Counted from the stretch's first letter, positions 1 to 12,705 are shown. The stretch is 64,000 bases of DNA from Cichorium intybus (GCA_023525715.1 CM042011.1:58632854-58696853), one strand, 5' to 3'. A program made the numbers and translations. The notes: generated from the sequence alone by a model not told the origin.

Positions 1-442
1 TTGTTTATGACTTCAACATCAATCGTAGATATGTTCTCCTTCATCATTTCTGTGAGTGTTACTTGAATCTATTACGGTAAGTTGGTTGGTTCTTTTATGG
101 GATTTTTTTTCTCAAAGTACATTGGTATTGGGGATCCAAAACACATATTACGGTAAGTTGGTTGGTTCTTTTAGCCCTCGTACAATAAATCTCTTTGTTG
201 GATTTAACTGTGGGATGGCTATGGCTACTGCTAGATAAGTCACCTGGCAAGTACATTGTCTTCTAGGATTCTTTCTTAAAGTACATTGGTATTGTACATT
301 GTATTTCTTTGTGATTTTGTTCACACAGAGCTTTGGTGAATCTCTCATATGATATTTGGAGATGTTTTTTCAAGATACCATCCACCTTCATAAGGAGAGA
401 CCCTGAATGTTAAATTTTAATTTTGATTTAATTTTATTTCAG
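1..442. other. Flank of POLA1 fragment with small duplicated words
   Basis: No gene is recognised here. A 27-base word at 71-97 recurs exactly at 147-173, and a 17-base word at 114-130 recurs at 278-294, so a short stretch has been copied locally. The DNA polymerase alpha exon begins just to the right, so this may be the remains of its preceding intron or of unrelated inserted DNA. No clear coding similarity is visible in any frame. Confidence 0.5.
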
Positions 443-981
443 ATTAACATTCCAATGTTTGCTTTAGAATGGACAAGACTTGGAATGTTAACCCATTTTA
501 CAGTTGTACGTAAGCTTGACGACACTTTTTTTCTAATGGGATTTAAGAAAGAAGCAACAGATAAAAACTCAAAAGTCGGGTCAAATATCATTAGCATGGA
601 AAGCAGGGAAGGAGCTTTATTAAACCGATTAATGATTGAATTACACAAATTAGATAGTGACATTCTTGTTGGTCACAACATATCTGGATTTGACCTTGTG
701 TTCTTCTCAATAGAGTCAAGGTTTGAAATATTAATGGATTGATTTAATGAGTTTAATAGGAACATTGTATTGTTATTTATTAATAATGATGGTGTGTAAT
801 ATTGCAGGCTTGCAAAGTTCCTAACAGCTTGTGGTAAAAAATAGGAAGACTTAAGCGGTCTCAAATGCCTAGACTCAATAAAGGAAGTACGGTTTTTGGG
901 TCAGGGGCAGGAATTATGTCTTGCATTGCTGGTAGGCTTTTATGTGATACCTTTTTATGCTCTCGTGATCTTTTGAAAGAG
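443..981 (+). pseudogene. POLA1: DNA polymerase alpha catalytic subunit fragment (broken)
   Basis: Two adjacent exons of the replicative DNA polymerase alpha catalytic subunit, from the 3'-5' exonuclease-like domain of family B polymerases. Exon one (443-720) follows a TTTCAG acceptor and encodes LNRLMIELHKLDSD then VGHNISGFDL, typical of the plant protein. The intron is 721-807 (GT...TTGCAG). Exon two (808-981) reads ACKVPNSLW, a stop, KIGRLKRSQMP, then IMSCIAGRLLCD and a GT donor. Two lesions are visible. An apparent one-base deletion just after the DL codons near 696 shifts the frame before the donor, and a TAA stands where family members have a serine codon after the W. Retained introns argue for a DNA-level copy rather than a processed retrocopy. 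No further exons are seen downstream before the LTR sequence. Confidence 0.85.
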
Positions 982-1740
982 GTAATGCAGAACCAAAATG
1001 AATTGAATGTAAATATTAATTGAATGCATAACCATACCTGTCGTGATAAAGAAGAGTAAAACTTGGTTTATTGATGATTTTTGTAACTTGCAATGTAGAG
1101 GACAATAAGGAAAAACGGAAAACGACTATGTAGCTTGCGATGATGAGTATTGGCGTATAGGAAGGAAGACTCTGATGAGGGTAACGGCGCACTGTTGTTC
1201 ACGATTTTACAGTAATCATGATTTTCGACATTTATCTTGATTAATTGATTTCATTGTAATCTTTAATTAGGGAAGGGCACTTTAGTAATATAACATGGTA
1301 GTTTTATATTTATATGAATTTTTTAATATTAAATTAGTTTAATCCTAATTAAAATATAAATTTGGATATAGATGTAAATTCTATATTTTTAGAATGATAT
1401 ATATGTAATTTTAAAGTTTATAGGGATATTGAAGTAATATTTAAACTTTATAAGGATGTACATGAAATTCTGCCTATTTTCTTATTGGCACATATTTCAT
1501 AGTTAAATACCAATTAAGTCCTTAATGGAATTTTTGTTATTTTAAGTTAAAGAAAATCTATCTGTACCAAAGGCTTTTATAATATATTGTGTAAGTTGTA
1601 AAAGTTGAACGTTGAGTAGCATAAAGGTGAACATATTGCATTTTAAAGTTGAAATGTTATGGTGGACATAAGTGAACACATTGAATTCCAAAGTTGAACA
1701 TTAAGTGGCATAAAGTTTATATTTCGCATATTCATTCATA
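982..1740. other. Intergenic, AT-rich
   Basis: AT-rich DNA with no recognisable gene. Near 1600-1720 a short motif (AAGTTGAAC, about nine bases, then GGCATAAAG) occurs at least twice, so part is a degenerate repeat. A GA-rich stretch around 1155-1190 resembles exon-like sequence but has no open frame I can assign. Confidence 0.5.
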
Positions 1741-2034
1741 CTGGGTATGAATTGATAGATGATGAATCATCCAACAACTCTAAGCTTCTCTCCTAGCATT
1801 CAACCTGAGTACACGTCAAAATAGGTTAGGCAATAGAAATGCCTAGTGAGTTTACCAGAGGTTGCCCTTCTAGAGTGACTGATGTCGACACTACACTCGG
1901 GACAACCCCAAAATCATGTAAAACATCAAAGAGTAGAATACATCATCAAAATATCTCAAAGATCTTCAAACATCATTAAAAGTATATTTCATCAAATCAA
2001 ATGGACAGTGTAAGCACATATATGCATGTATGTA

Positions 2035-2047
<13 letters not shown>

Positions 2048-2108
<61 letters not shown>
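2048..2108. repeat. (TA)n microsatellite
   Basis: About 30 TA units preceded by a short GTGTGT tract, within the gypsy-type LTR. Confidence 0.98.
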
Positions 2109-2112
<4 letters not shown>

Positions 2113-2221
2113 TAATGCATGATGATGTAATATGAAACTATCTCAATCCATGTCATCCCAAGTCCAACTCCTTGTCATGAACTCTTTTGGTTCAATTCTC
2201 ATCTTACAAATATCCTCTGTA

Positions 2222-2400
2222 AGTCATCACAATGCCCGTTATGGGCAACATTCATCACCATAATACTCGCTTTGAGTTGCCACAATGCTCGCTATGAGCC
2301 AACACAATGCTCACTATGAGCCACCACAATTTCTCTATATGAGCCACCACAATGCTCGCTATGAGCCACCACAACTCACCATAAGTCATCACAATCATGG
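2222..2400. repeat. Short tandem array inside the LTR
   Basis: The unit ATGCTCGCTATGAGCCACCA recurs about six times with variation at roughly 22-33 base spacing. Comparable short arrays occupy the other gypsy-type LTRs in the window (around 25780-25960, 29710-29840 and 51150-51270), so this is probably a structural feature of these LTRs rather than a CRISPR-like array. Confidence 0.8.
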
Positions 2401-3232
2401 TTTAGGACATCCTCATCTAATGAGCCCACAAGTCTTAACCCAATCCTAGATGCATGAATGCACACATAGGGTTTTAAAACATTTTCAAAATCATCATACT
2501 TCTCAAATTAAAAACTCTACAAAATATCATTTCATGTAATGTACAATTAGTACATATAGTGTTCATTTAGCATATAAGAATGATGCATGAAACAATAACA
2601 ACAAAAGCACACCCCCCACAAGATAAGTTTAGGGATGTGTACTCCCAGTGTACTCACCTTCAATAAGCAGTCCAAAGCTTGCTTACTTCAATCAAAGTTT
2701 GCACCAAGTCACTTTCCTCCTATAAGAAAAAATAATGAACTATGACTCTTGATTAAAAAAGGGGGTAATAAGTCTCAAGGATTGAGGTAAATCTTAGGTT
2801 AAATGTCCTCTAAGAAAACCGATCAAATGCTAGGATCAAAGCCCCCAATGACCAGCAACAATTCATGAAAGTTCTACATGGGCCAAATGGGCACGGTCGC
2901 GGGCCACGCAAAATGTGAAGGGCCGCACACGACATCAGGAGGCCTGATGAATTTAACTTGCACCATGCATGGGCCACGCGAACCCAGTGTTATTCTTCAT
3001 CCAGGTCACGTGAAACGTGTTGTATGTCTAAATTTTTCTCACTTTTGTCCCAACCAAGCCGAAACAAAGTCTCAACCCATTCCAACCTTCAATTTGCATG
3101 AAATAACAAGTTTTAATGTTAATTTGCCTTCTTTTTTATGGGTTACTTCATGTGTTCATGACTTATATCATTAGAAGCTTAATGATTCAACTTTTCATAA
3201 TCCATTAAGGCATGAACAATTCTTCAAGCTCA

Positions 3233-3281
3233 AATTGGTCATTACTGTGCTGTTCAAAAAAAAAAAAAAATTGGTCATTAC

Positions 3282-3283
<2 letters not shown>
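3233..3283 (+). mobile_element. Tiny 3'-poly(A) retroinsertion with target duplication
   Basis: The word AATTGGTCATTACTG occurs at both ends, and between the copies lies about ten bases followed by about 15 A residues. Poly(A) bounded by a direct repeat is the footprint of LINE-driven retrotransposition, here of an extremely 5'-truncated product. The right copy abuts the copia solo LTR, so it was inserted beside or before that LTR. Polymerase slippage could give a similar picture. Confidence 0.4.
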
Positions 3284-4183
<900 letters not shown>

Positions 4184-5364
4184 ATTACACCATAATTACA
4201 TTCCTCATTTAGGAGTTGTTTCAAATGGTCATCAACAAGTGAATCATACAATGACTGACTTTAATCCAATCCCACAAGAATATATTATGGAATCTCCCAT
4301 CCCAATCTACAAATCAAGTTCACAAATGGGTTGGTTCATTTCCAAGGACTGGAATCATTGAGAAAAAATTAAGATTAAATTAATTCATCCAAAGAGACAT
4401 TATATCCTCAATCTAAATAAGATTCAACTATGGATTCCCAACATCTCCAAATTCTAGGGTTTATATGACCCAAAACTTTATCAAAATGATCCAAAACTAT
4501 CCAGTGATTGAATAATGATCATTAGATGGTTAGAACTAAGAATCATTTACTTGAGATCATATAACTTGTCTCCCCCAATCATCCATTTTTGGATTTGACC
4601 ACAAACCCCGGGTTTTTCAACAAGAGCAAGAGATTTCTTACCTAGAATCACCAAGGAACTTTAATGGCTTGAATCAATATTCAAATATAGCATAACCCTC
4701 CTCCTAAAACTCTAAAATCGCCTCTCAAGGAGCTCCCCTCTCTATTCCAAAATCCTTCCAACTCTAATGGAGAGAATCCCACACTTATATAAATCTTAAT
4801 TTTTAAGTATTGGCAATAATGGCCCCCAAGGTCCAAAACTTCCAACTTTTAGCACCTAAAGATTCCACATTTAAATGAAAGTTTCCAAGTTTGGACTCTT
4901 GCCCCAAAACCACATTTCATCTTCATCTAGGCCATTGACTAAGTCAACCCTCGCCTATAGTTTGGTCATTTGACAAAAAGGTATTTTTCCCTAAAATTCT
5001 TATAACTAGGTCATTTTATTGGTTAAAGGAAATGCCTAACAAAACCAAACTTTCCACTTCAACCCTTCGTCCTAAATTCTCCAACATCTAAGTCATTAAC
5101 AAGACAAATCTAGATATACTAAGTTTGACAAAATTGACAATTTTAGTCCCTACATCTTAATTTCTCAATTTTGATTCAAAACATATTTGGAACCTTCGAA
5201 CTACTCATCAAAACTTTATTTTGGCTTATTGAAATATATTCTAGTCATATTATAAAACTTTAAATTTATTCTCATGTATTTTTTTATTTTATTATTTCCC
5301 CAAACTAAGATTTATTTAATCGATTTAAGCTTGAAATTTCTAGACCCGAAACATGAATGTTACA

Positions 5365-7080
5365 GACTATAGACACTACTATATCCATGGGTTCGTGTTG
5401 GTCTCACGTTGATATCGTAAGTTGAGAGCAATATATTGTGGAGAGCGTTATGTTGAATGCAGTATCGGGCATGTAGAGTCTATATGATACATTGGATGCG
5501 CCTCTCTAACTTTGCCAATTTATTGTTATCTAAAAACCATTCATGTTTTAAAAATGTTGGATTAATATTGTTTAATAAATAAAATTCACATCACGAGAAA
5601 ACCCAAATGATCAAATTAATTGGATATACGACTGCATGAGGTCAAAACGAGCATTAGAAAATACATCAAATTCTAATAATTTAATTAAAAAATTGATTTG
5701 TAATGGGCAAACCTAAAAAATTGCCAATATATAATAATTTCTATGTGATTTATCCTAAAAATAAAAATTTCTGTTGGTAGAATAGAAGTACAAGTATCGA
5801 TCTATCTGTTTTTCATTATGTTATTACATATGATGACATGAAATAAAACAATAAAACGAAAAATGTACTTTGATAACTATTTTTCGTATTATTATTTAAA
5901 AAATCAATTTTAGAAAGACAAAAACAAAAAGTGGTTTTGTAATTTGAATCGTGATTAATATACATTGAAACATGGGTTTATACATTGAAACACACGTTTG
6001 TTTGTAATCAGCACTTTCATTTCATCTGACCGTTTTGTTTGTACATATCAAATAACATATTTGACTTTCTAAAATTGGTATAAATCAACTAAAAAACATA
6101 ACAAAGTCTTGTAATCTATTTTATAATAGATTCATTGTATTTCTTTATTATTTAGTTAGGATGTGTAACAGAAACAGCCCAACTAAAACACAACACTCCA
6201 TGTCCCTGTTTTACACAACACATAAATAGCTTTTGCTAATTACACAACATCTTCTTCGAGTTTCATATTACTTTAGCTATCTATATCTCAACCTAATTTT
6301 TTTTTTCAATCCCATCCCCAATAATGTTTTCTTTTTTCTAGTCAGAAAAAAGTGTGGTTGTCTAATCAAGACTTGAATTTAATTAGGTAAGGATAATGTC
6401 TTCATCTTTAAAAGAATGTATAAATATATTTGAGAAATGTTGACTTAAAGGGAACATTAGACCTATTCCATGTACCCCCTCCGTTGATTTTAAACAAGTT
6501 CCATTAATTACCGTGTGAATATGGATCTCATTGTAATAAGATGAGGTTAGGGGGGACAAAAGATGGTATTGGCTAAAAAAGTCAAGGACAAGAAAGAAGT
6601 ACAAAATTAAGGCACGTAATGGATTTTTATTTATTTATTTAAAAGCCTGAAAACCCTCAACCCGACTTAATGCACACGAGTTTAAGGTAACTTTCACCAC
6701 TCTTAAAGTCGCCGATTGAGTATTAAAAGGTTAAACATGGACCTTAATTCACTCCACAGTCCGCACACTCTAATCCCACAAGTAATAATAATAATAATAA
6801 TAACAATAATAATAATAATCCAATATGGTAAATGGAATTTACAATTTTAGCATGAAGTTTCGAACCAATATTAATGTACTCGCTTGCTGCCTTGCTTCAC
6901 ATTCGATCCTTCTTTACTTTCAATTAATTACCTAAAAATGTGGTAACTTTTTATTTCGGCTATCTAAAAAAAATATCTGAATAGGAGGTGTGGTATTACC
7001 ATTTAGCCATATTATATACATCAATTTTTATGATGTATTTTTATTATTCTTAATGGCACATCAAGACATAGCGTTTTCTC
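5365..7080. other. Intergenic, nothing recognised
   Basis: AT-rich DNA with no gene or mobile-element ends that I can support. It contains an (AAT)n-type microsatellite at about 6783-6823. Short open frames have no recognisable motifs. Confidence 0.5.
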
Positions 7081-7680
7081 TTTGATGAATTTCATTTATA
7101 GCCATTGTACTTTTCAAATAAATAATATGACATAAATGGTCTACGTGTGAGAAAATATTACATAATGATCTTATAAGAAAAATTACAAAAATGATCTTCA
7201 TGTAACAAAATTATAAAAACGATTCCATCTAAAATAAAATTACATAAATGATCCATCTGTAGGAAAAAGTTACAAAATGGTCTTTGTGTAAGACAAAATT
7301 ATAAAAGGTCCATGTGTGTAAGACAAAATTAAAGAAATGGTCCCTATGTAAAAAATAAATAATAGTTTGCAAAAATGGTCATTGTGTTTCAAATAGAAAA
7401 TATCAGAAAATGGTCTATGTGTGAGAAAAATTACAAATATGATCATTGTGTATCAAATTTACAAAAAACGATCACCGTCTAAGATAAAATTATAGAAATA
7501 TTCTCTTTATAAGAAACATATGAAAGTAAATAAATGGTCCATGCATAAAAGATAGTTGCAAAATTAAAATTACAGAAATGGTCTATACATGTATCACAAA
7601 ATTTGTATACACAAAATTAAAGAAATAGTCAATGTATAACAAAATTACAGAAATAGTCCATTTTCGTTGCAGCTCACAAG
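7081..7680. repeat. Degenerate minisatellite-like repeat
   Basis: A unit of roughly 30-40 bases built on AAAATTACAAAAATGGTC and ATGTGTAAGA recurs a dozen or more times with heavy divergence. Spacing is irregular, so this is an old decayed tandem array. Confidence 0.65.
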
Positions 7681-7829
7681 CTTAAAATCCATGTTGTTAA
7701 CATTTGTAAAGAAAAGCCACATATCTTGTTAATAAGGTTTTAGGATTCAAGATACAAAAAACCAACAATCCCCACTATATTATTTTATACTTTTGACACT
7801 GTATTGTGTATCTGTATCGAAACTCTATC

Positions 7830-8640
7830 CAAAATATCTCAAGTAAACCCTTGGCGAAATATTTTGGCAAAATATTTTAAGTACTAAATGACATCATAAC
7901 ATGAAGGTAATGTGATGGCTACTTAGCCAAACTACTTAACTTACTAAATCTATTTGCATATTCAACACTGCGAAACCCTTATATATATCTTGAAACACTA
8001 ATCACATATTTTGATGAGTAACTTTTGAAGTTTTTCATGATTCTCTTTGATAATTTAATATGTTGGATCAATGTGGTCATATATCTACTAAATCAAACTA
8101 CTTATTTCTAAATTTCTACGAATATTCTCTGTCGCAGACTGTTTACATATCATGAAACATTAAACCCAGTTTGTGATATGTCAATACATTTGTTGACATG
8201 TTTGATCAGTCTGGCTGTATATTTATGTAACCAAACTCGTAGTTTACTAAAAACTCAACCACATCATGTTTCTTGAAACTCTAACATGTCATGAAACATT
8301 AAACCCGATTTGCGATATGTATTTTCCAAGTTTTGTCAAGTTATACTATGATTGATCAATGTCTATGTAACTCCACTTTATCAAACTTATAGCTTGCTAA
8401 TATTTTTTACCAAAATTATGTATCTTGAAACCCTACACACATAACTAAATATTAAATTGCAGTTAGTGATATACATTATGATTAATCAGCATGTGTGATC
8501 AATGTGGTTTCATTTATATTTAACCGAACTTCTAATTTACTGATATATACTATGTTTCTTGAAACCCTACCATTTCGTGATATGTAATCATTTTAATTTT
8601 TTTCAAGTTATGCTTTAGTTCTTTTATATGTTAAATGAAT
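7830..8640. repeat. Degenerate tandem repeat, period about 140-150
   Basis: Segments containing CTTGAAAC, ATGAAACATTAAACCC and GCGATATGT or GTGATATG recur near 7990, 8146, 8283 and 8433, with TTGATCA-type words in between. The two best copies (8146 and 8283) are 137 bases apart. No open reading frame is conserved across units. Confidence 0.6.
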
Positions 8641-8651
8641 GTCGTTTTATA

Positions 8652-8765
8652 TATAGTTATGCAATATCATTTTTTTTTGGAACCGGCGAATATAATATAC
8701 ACAATTGATAGCTTTACATATTATTTACATATTAGAACTTCTCAGTTGATATTGCATAACTATAC
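8652..8765. repeat. Short element with perfect 18-bp terminal inverted repeats
   Basis: TATAGTTATGCAATATCA at 8652-8669 is repeated exactly as its reverse complement at 8748-8765. The right part also holds a direct repeat of ACATATTAGAACTTCTCAG (about 8727 and 8764). At about 114 bp it could be a small MITE or a palindrome produced by replication. Confidence 0.5.
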
Positions 8766-9925
8766 ATATTAGAACTTCTCAGTTGATAGCTTTTTAAAAG
8801 GTCAGAAATTTATCTATTAATTAATTACCGTGTTTTTTTGGTATGATGTGTACGTTTTTTTTGGGTTTGTTACACGCGATCCATCTTTGGCTTTTCGGGT
8901 CTATCTGGATCCGTATTAGATGTTGCATCACCTCCCGCATTCCCCATTTAGCTCCCACCACTTCACCTTCATCCTCTGCGATTCCTCCTTCCTCGCCGCT
9001 TCCGTCTCCTCCACCAGTATCGAGTCCATCTCCTTTCCCAACCGACATCCATCACTCCACCACTGACCAATGACCTTTTTCGATTTTGCGTCTTCTTCTT
9101 TGTGTTTGTAAAACCCTAAGAAAGAACTCCCAATCGATTTTCCGTTTCCTCCACCAGTATGCGAAGGCGGGTTGAATCGCTGGAGCACCTGCCGATTGTA
9201 TAGATCGGGAAGTGAAGGTCGTGACACATCTTCATCGCCTTCCGATCAGATGCTTTACACCGATCAGATGCAAGCAAATCGAGGTGAGCAGTCAAGGAAT
9301 TTTCTGTTTTTCTTCTTATTTTTCAACTTCATTTATGGAATAATTGTTAATGTTTTGTTGTTATCCGAATTTACTCTGGTTGGAAGTGGTGACTCAGTGA
9401 CAGAACTAGGCACTACGGAAGAATACATGGAGTAGCATGCAGCAGATCCAGGAAGTCCAAGTGGTCCGCTCTTTGACTTGGGTCGCCTTTGTGGTTGTTG
9501 AACCGAAGGCTTTACAGCAACTGGAATTATTTTCACCAAATTGTTCACGTGGGCATAAAAAAGGACTCCTAAAAATATTCTTCTTCCAACCAAATACCAT
9601 GTGACGAGTTCAATAAAGTTCCTGAGTTCAAGACTAGGTTATAGATGATTACCCTTCCTAACATTAGATTATTTTGGTGGTAAGTATGGCCTTAATTTCT
9701 TTTACTTCGAGTTATTGCTAAAACCGAAATAGTCATAATTATATTTTCTGGGTATTTACATTGTAGTTTTTTAATATTGTTTTTCGGGTTGTAATAACTA
9801 TTGAAAAAATGGTAACCTCTTTGAGAGAATGTATTCTTATATATAACTGTAATTGCATCAAGAATTTGTATTATAAAATTTTGAAAAGTAACTGCTCACA
9901 TGGTTTTCTGCTTTTCATTTTGCAG

Positions 9926-10600
9926 GCAGTTTGTGATAATTATGATTTGAAAGTGGATAATTTTGCTTCATTGGTTGATGGTAAAGCCATGTGGTGCTTG
10001 CTTGATTATTATTTCAGAAAAGAACATTATAGTGCCACTTCTAACAAGGTATGTACTGTTAGCGTGTTTAACTTATGTATTTTTTTTCTTTCTCTTACTC
10101 TTTTTGATGATTGTGTAGTAATTTTTATGAGATTTTTATGATCAAAAGGAAACAAATGAAGTGTCAATCATGTGAGCTTCAGATTATGTGGATGCAGTGC
10201 AAAACTTTTTGTTATTACAAAAGTTGACACCACTTTTGGGGAATTTCCCAGAGGTGTGCTAATTGGTTACAGTTAAAGCAATGTACTTTTCCTTTTGCAT
10301 TAAGTGTTGTCTGGATAAATGATGTTTAAAAAATATTTGAGAGAAAATGGAAGGAAATTTTGTAAAAAGTTAGGACTTAGCGAGGAAAGTCACCTTTCAT
10401 TGACTTTCTCTTTAAGTCATTCTTTTTGTATAAAGTAAAAAAAGACAAATTTATAGTACAATAGTCAACAATTAATTAAATTTGTTTATAAGTGTAGTGA
10501 TCTTCATTTTTTCATTTTCAGGTTTTGCAAGTTAGTCAACAATTAATTAAATTTGTAGTGATCAAAGGAGCCTGCAGTGACCGAGGTGTCATCATCCTAT
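9926..10600 (+). pseudogene. ASPM: ASPM-like (abnormal spindle) gene fragment
   Basis: Three exons of a plant homologue of ASPM, a calponin-homology and IQ-motif protein of the mitotic spindle. Exon 9926-10048 encodes VDNFASLVDGKAMWCLLDYY after a TGCAG acceptor and ends at AAG|GTATGT. Exon about 10147-10253 encodes DYVDAVQNFLLLQKLTPLLG with an in-frame TGA before it and ends at GAG|GTGTGC. Exon 10522-10600 begins VLQVS, is interrupted by foreign residues, and resumes IKGACSDRGVIILLVF. The interruption (10533-10554) repeats 22 bases of the preceding intron (10463-10484). After about 10600 similarity is lost. Truncation, the stop and the filler make it a pseudogene. It matches only the calponin-homology-like central part of the family protein. 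Confidence 0.75.
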
Positions 10601-11731
10601 TGGTTTTCCACAAGATGTTGTTATCCCGTCGGATTTTTCGTGGAAGGTATTGGAATGCCGGCAGGAGCTGCTTGTGTTACCTCACTTCCACACCTTCAAT
10701 ACCGGTGGTCGCCACTGAGTTAAAGCCTTCTACAATTACCCAATTTTCAACCGCAGCTGCGACTTCTGCAAAGTCAAAGTTTGACTGCTCTTACAAGGTT
10801 AATAATTTGGAACTATCATTGCGAATTTGGCATGCGGTTACTGTTTAATTGCATTAGGCATTTGTTACATCTATGTGTGGGTGGGTGTTTTCGATCTAAA
10901 TTCTGTACATGCATCGACTTCTTTTGACTTACAAAAACTATAAGTTTAATGATATGGAAAATGAACGAGAAACTACATATATGCTAATCAAGTCGAAGAA
11001 ACTGCTTCTCTCGAAAATACTCCCTAAATTTCAAGTAAAAATTAGGTTTCAACTTTGTTGCCAAAAGGATTCTTTAGTTTGATTAAGTGTATTCGCTTAT
11101 GAATCCTTTTCAGAACGCATGTTTCCTTATATTTAGTACATGCCCGTTCCTTTTTTTGGTCAAACGAGTCACTTTTAGTATCTGAAATTTACATAGATAT
11201 ATTTACCTTTAGAGGAATCTAATGGTAATCTGTTCAATTTCCGATTACGAATTTACTAAATGATTGCAAAAGTTAAGACTGTATATTGGAAACAAAGACT
11301 GCAGTAATCAATCTGATAAATACATATAACTTGGACGACATTTTACATGTTTCTTTATGTCAACTTCTCATATGAATCTTGGTAACTCTTCATACTATCA
11401 TGATATAATGGTAATCTGTTCAATTTCCGATTATGAATTTGCTAAATGATTGCAAAAGTTAAGACTGTATATCGGAAACAAAGACAACAATAATCAGTCT
11501 ACACATGTAATTTGGATGCCATTCTACGTATTTCTTTATGCCAACTTCTCATATGAATCTTGACATCTCTTCATACTATTATGATATAATGAAATGATGT
11601 TGTTGCCTTTCTTTATATGTAGTTGAACAATTGGTACAACATCAAGGGGCACTGGCACTGTTATTCAACCAATGCATTGGAAAGTCAACCAGTCAATGGC
11701 ATTGTTGATCGCAGTTAATGGCATTGTTGAT
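10601..11731. other. Chimeric stretch between captured fragments; 187-bp tandem duplication
   Basis: Sequence 10601-10797 is open on the plus strand and ends at a plausible donor (TACAAG|GTTAAT), but I do not recognise its product. From about 11214 a segment of roughly 187 bases containing GGTAATCTGTTCAATTTCCG is repeated once in tandem, with copies starting near 11222 and 11409 and several point differences. The stretch 11640-11731 has GGCATTGTTGAT repeated and no clear homology. Confidence 0.6.
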
Positions 11732-12063
11732 GTTATTAAAAAATTGGCTGAAGAAGTTTTCTAGGTGGCTATTGCTCTTGAGCAACCAGCACTTTCAGAT
11801 GAGTACTTTGTGAAACAGAAGTTGTACCCAAATGTTGATTTTTATTCTGGGCTGATTTATAGGTATGTTTGAGATTTTCTTTATCAAATTTGGTTGCTAA
11901 AAGTTAAGATTTATAATTTTTTTTATGGATTTTAAAACAGGGCAATGGGATTCCCAACAGAGTTTTTTCTGTTTTATTTGCAATTCCTCGAATGGCTGGC
12001 TATTTGTCACACTGGCGAGAGTCTCTTAATGATCCTGACACAAAAATCATGAGGCCCGCACAG
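11732..12063 (+). pseudogene. CSY: Peroxisomal-type citrate synthase fragment (broken)
   Basis: C-terminal exons of a plant glyoxysomal/peroxisomal citrate synthase, which condenses acetyl-CoA and oxaloacetate. Exon 11732-11862 reads VIKKLAEEVF, a stop, then VAIALEQPALSDEYF and KLYPNVDFYSGLIYR, ending at AG|GTATGT. Exon 11941-12063 reads AMGFPTEFF, loses one base in a T-run near 11963, and continues in the next frame as FAIPRMAGYLSHWRESL and DPDTKIMRPAQ before a GT donor. The premature stop and frameshift rule out function. An intron is kept, so it is a DNA-level copy. It lies 1.1 kb from the ASPM fragment in the same orientation, within the presumed Helitron. Confidence 0.85.
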
Positions 12064-12572
12064 GTTTGTATCTTTAATATTAGTTTTACATTCAAGAAAT
12101 AGCAAACTACTTTTGCTAATTTCTTTATTGTAGCATCGTACTTTCGTTTCTTCTTATATGCCATTGTCTTTTGAAAATCTACCCAAATTTAGCAATGTCG
12201 TGCAAATAGAAATAAAATTTTTCGGTTTTAATTGTTTGGAAATTGGAATTTTTCATGTATAAAGTGGCAATAAGAAAAAGATTATAAGTTTATTGCTATA
12301 ATTGAGTTGATTTTTTAGAGTACAATTCTTTGATATGAAAAAAAATGAAAAGTGCATTGATGTAATTAAATAGATTTTTCAGCTTTGATAAGAAGTAAAA
12401 TGAAAAGTACATTAAAATATTTGGGTAGATATTTTAGAGTATAGTGGGTTGTTTGACAAGTAGAAAACGTTAAAATTACATTGCTATTATTGGGTACACT
12501 TTTTTGAATATAACAGTGCTTTGTTTCGACTTTCTAAAAAATCAACCCAATTATAGTCAGATCCCCATCGGA

Positions 12573-12589
12573 CCCGTGCGGAGCACGGG
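12573..12589 (+). repeat. Second, upstream copy of the Helitron terminal hairpin
   Basis: CCCGTGCGGAGCACGGG occurs here exactly as at 12679-12695, 106 bases upstream of the terminal copy, but is not followed by CTAG. It is probably the end of an earlier or nested Helitron of the same family, or a bypassed terminator. Confidence 0.75.
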
Positions 12590-12705
12590 ACAAACAAAAC
12601 GGCCAACACTTTTCACCCTAAAATCTTGGTCAATTAGACGGCCATGCTTTTTGCGTATTAAGCTCTGTTGCACCGGAACCCGTGCGGAGCACGGGGCCCC
12701 ACTAG

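Larger units (their letters stand above)
8821..12705 (+). mobile_element. Helitron 3' portion carrying captured gene fragments
   Basis: The right end has both Helitron 3' hallmarks: a 7-bp-stem hairpin CCCGTGC-GGA-GCACGGG at 12679-12695, then six bases, then CTAG at 12702-12705 with the host T following. Upstream lie exon fragments of at least two unrelated genes (ASPM-like 9926-10600, citrate synthase 11732-12063), both on the plus strand with introns kept, which is the classic cargo of gene-capturing Helitrons. The 5' TC end was not located, so the left limit is arbitrary. Open frames on both strands at 8843-9227 are unassigned and may be further captured exon sequence. No Rep/helicase coding is seen, so the copy is non-autonomous. 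Confidence 0.6.

Noticed and set aside
2222..2400. Possible CRISPR-like array
   Set aside because: Repeats are degenerate, spacers are not distinct, the sequence lies in plant LTR DNA, and no cas-like genes exist.
2878..3174. 98-codon frame MGQMGTVAGH...
   Set aside because: It lies inside a gypsy-type LTR rich in GGGCCACGC words, and no protein family fits.
8821..9227. Overlapping open frames on both strands
   Set aside because: Neither has a recognisable domain. GC-richer composition alone may reflect captured exon or leader sequence, so no gene is called.
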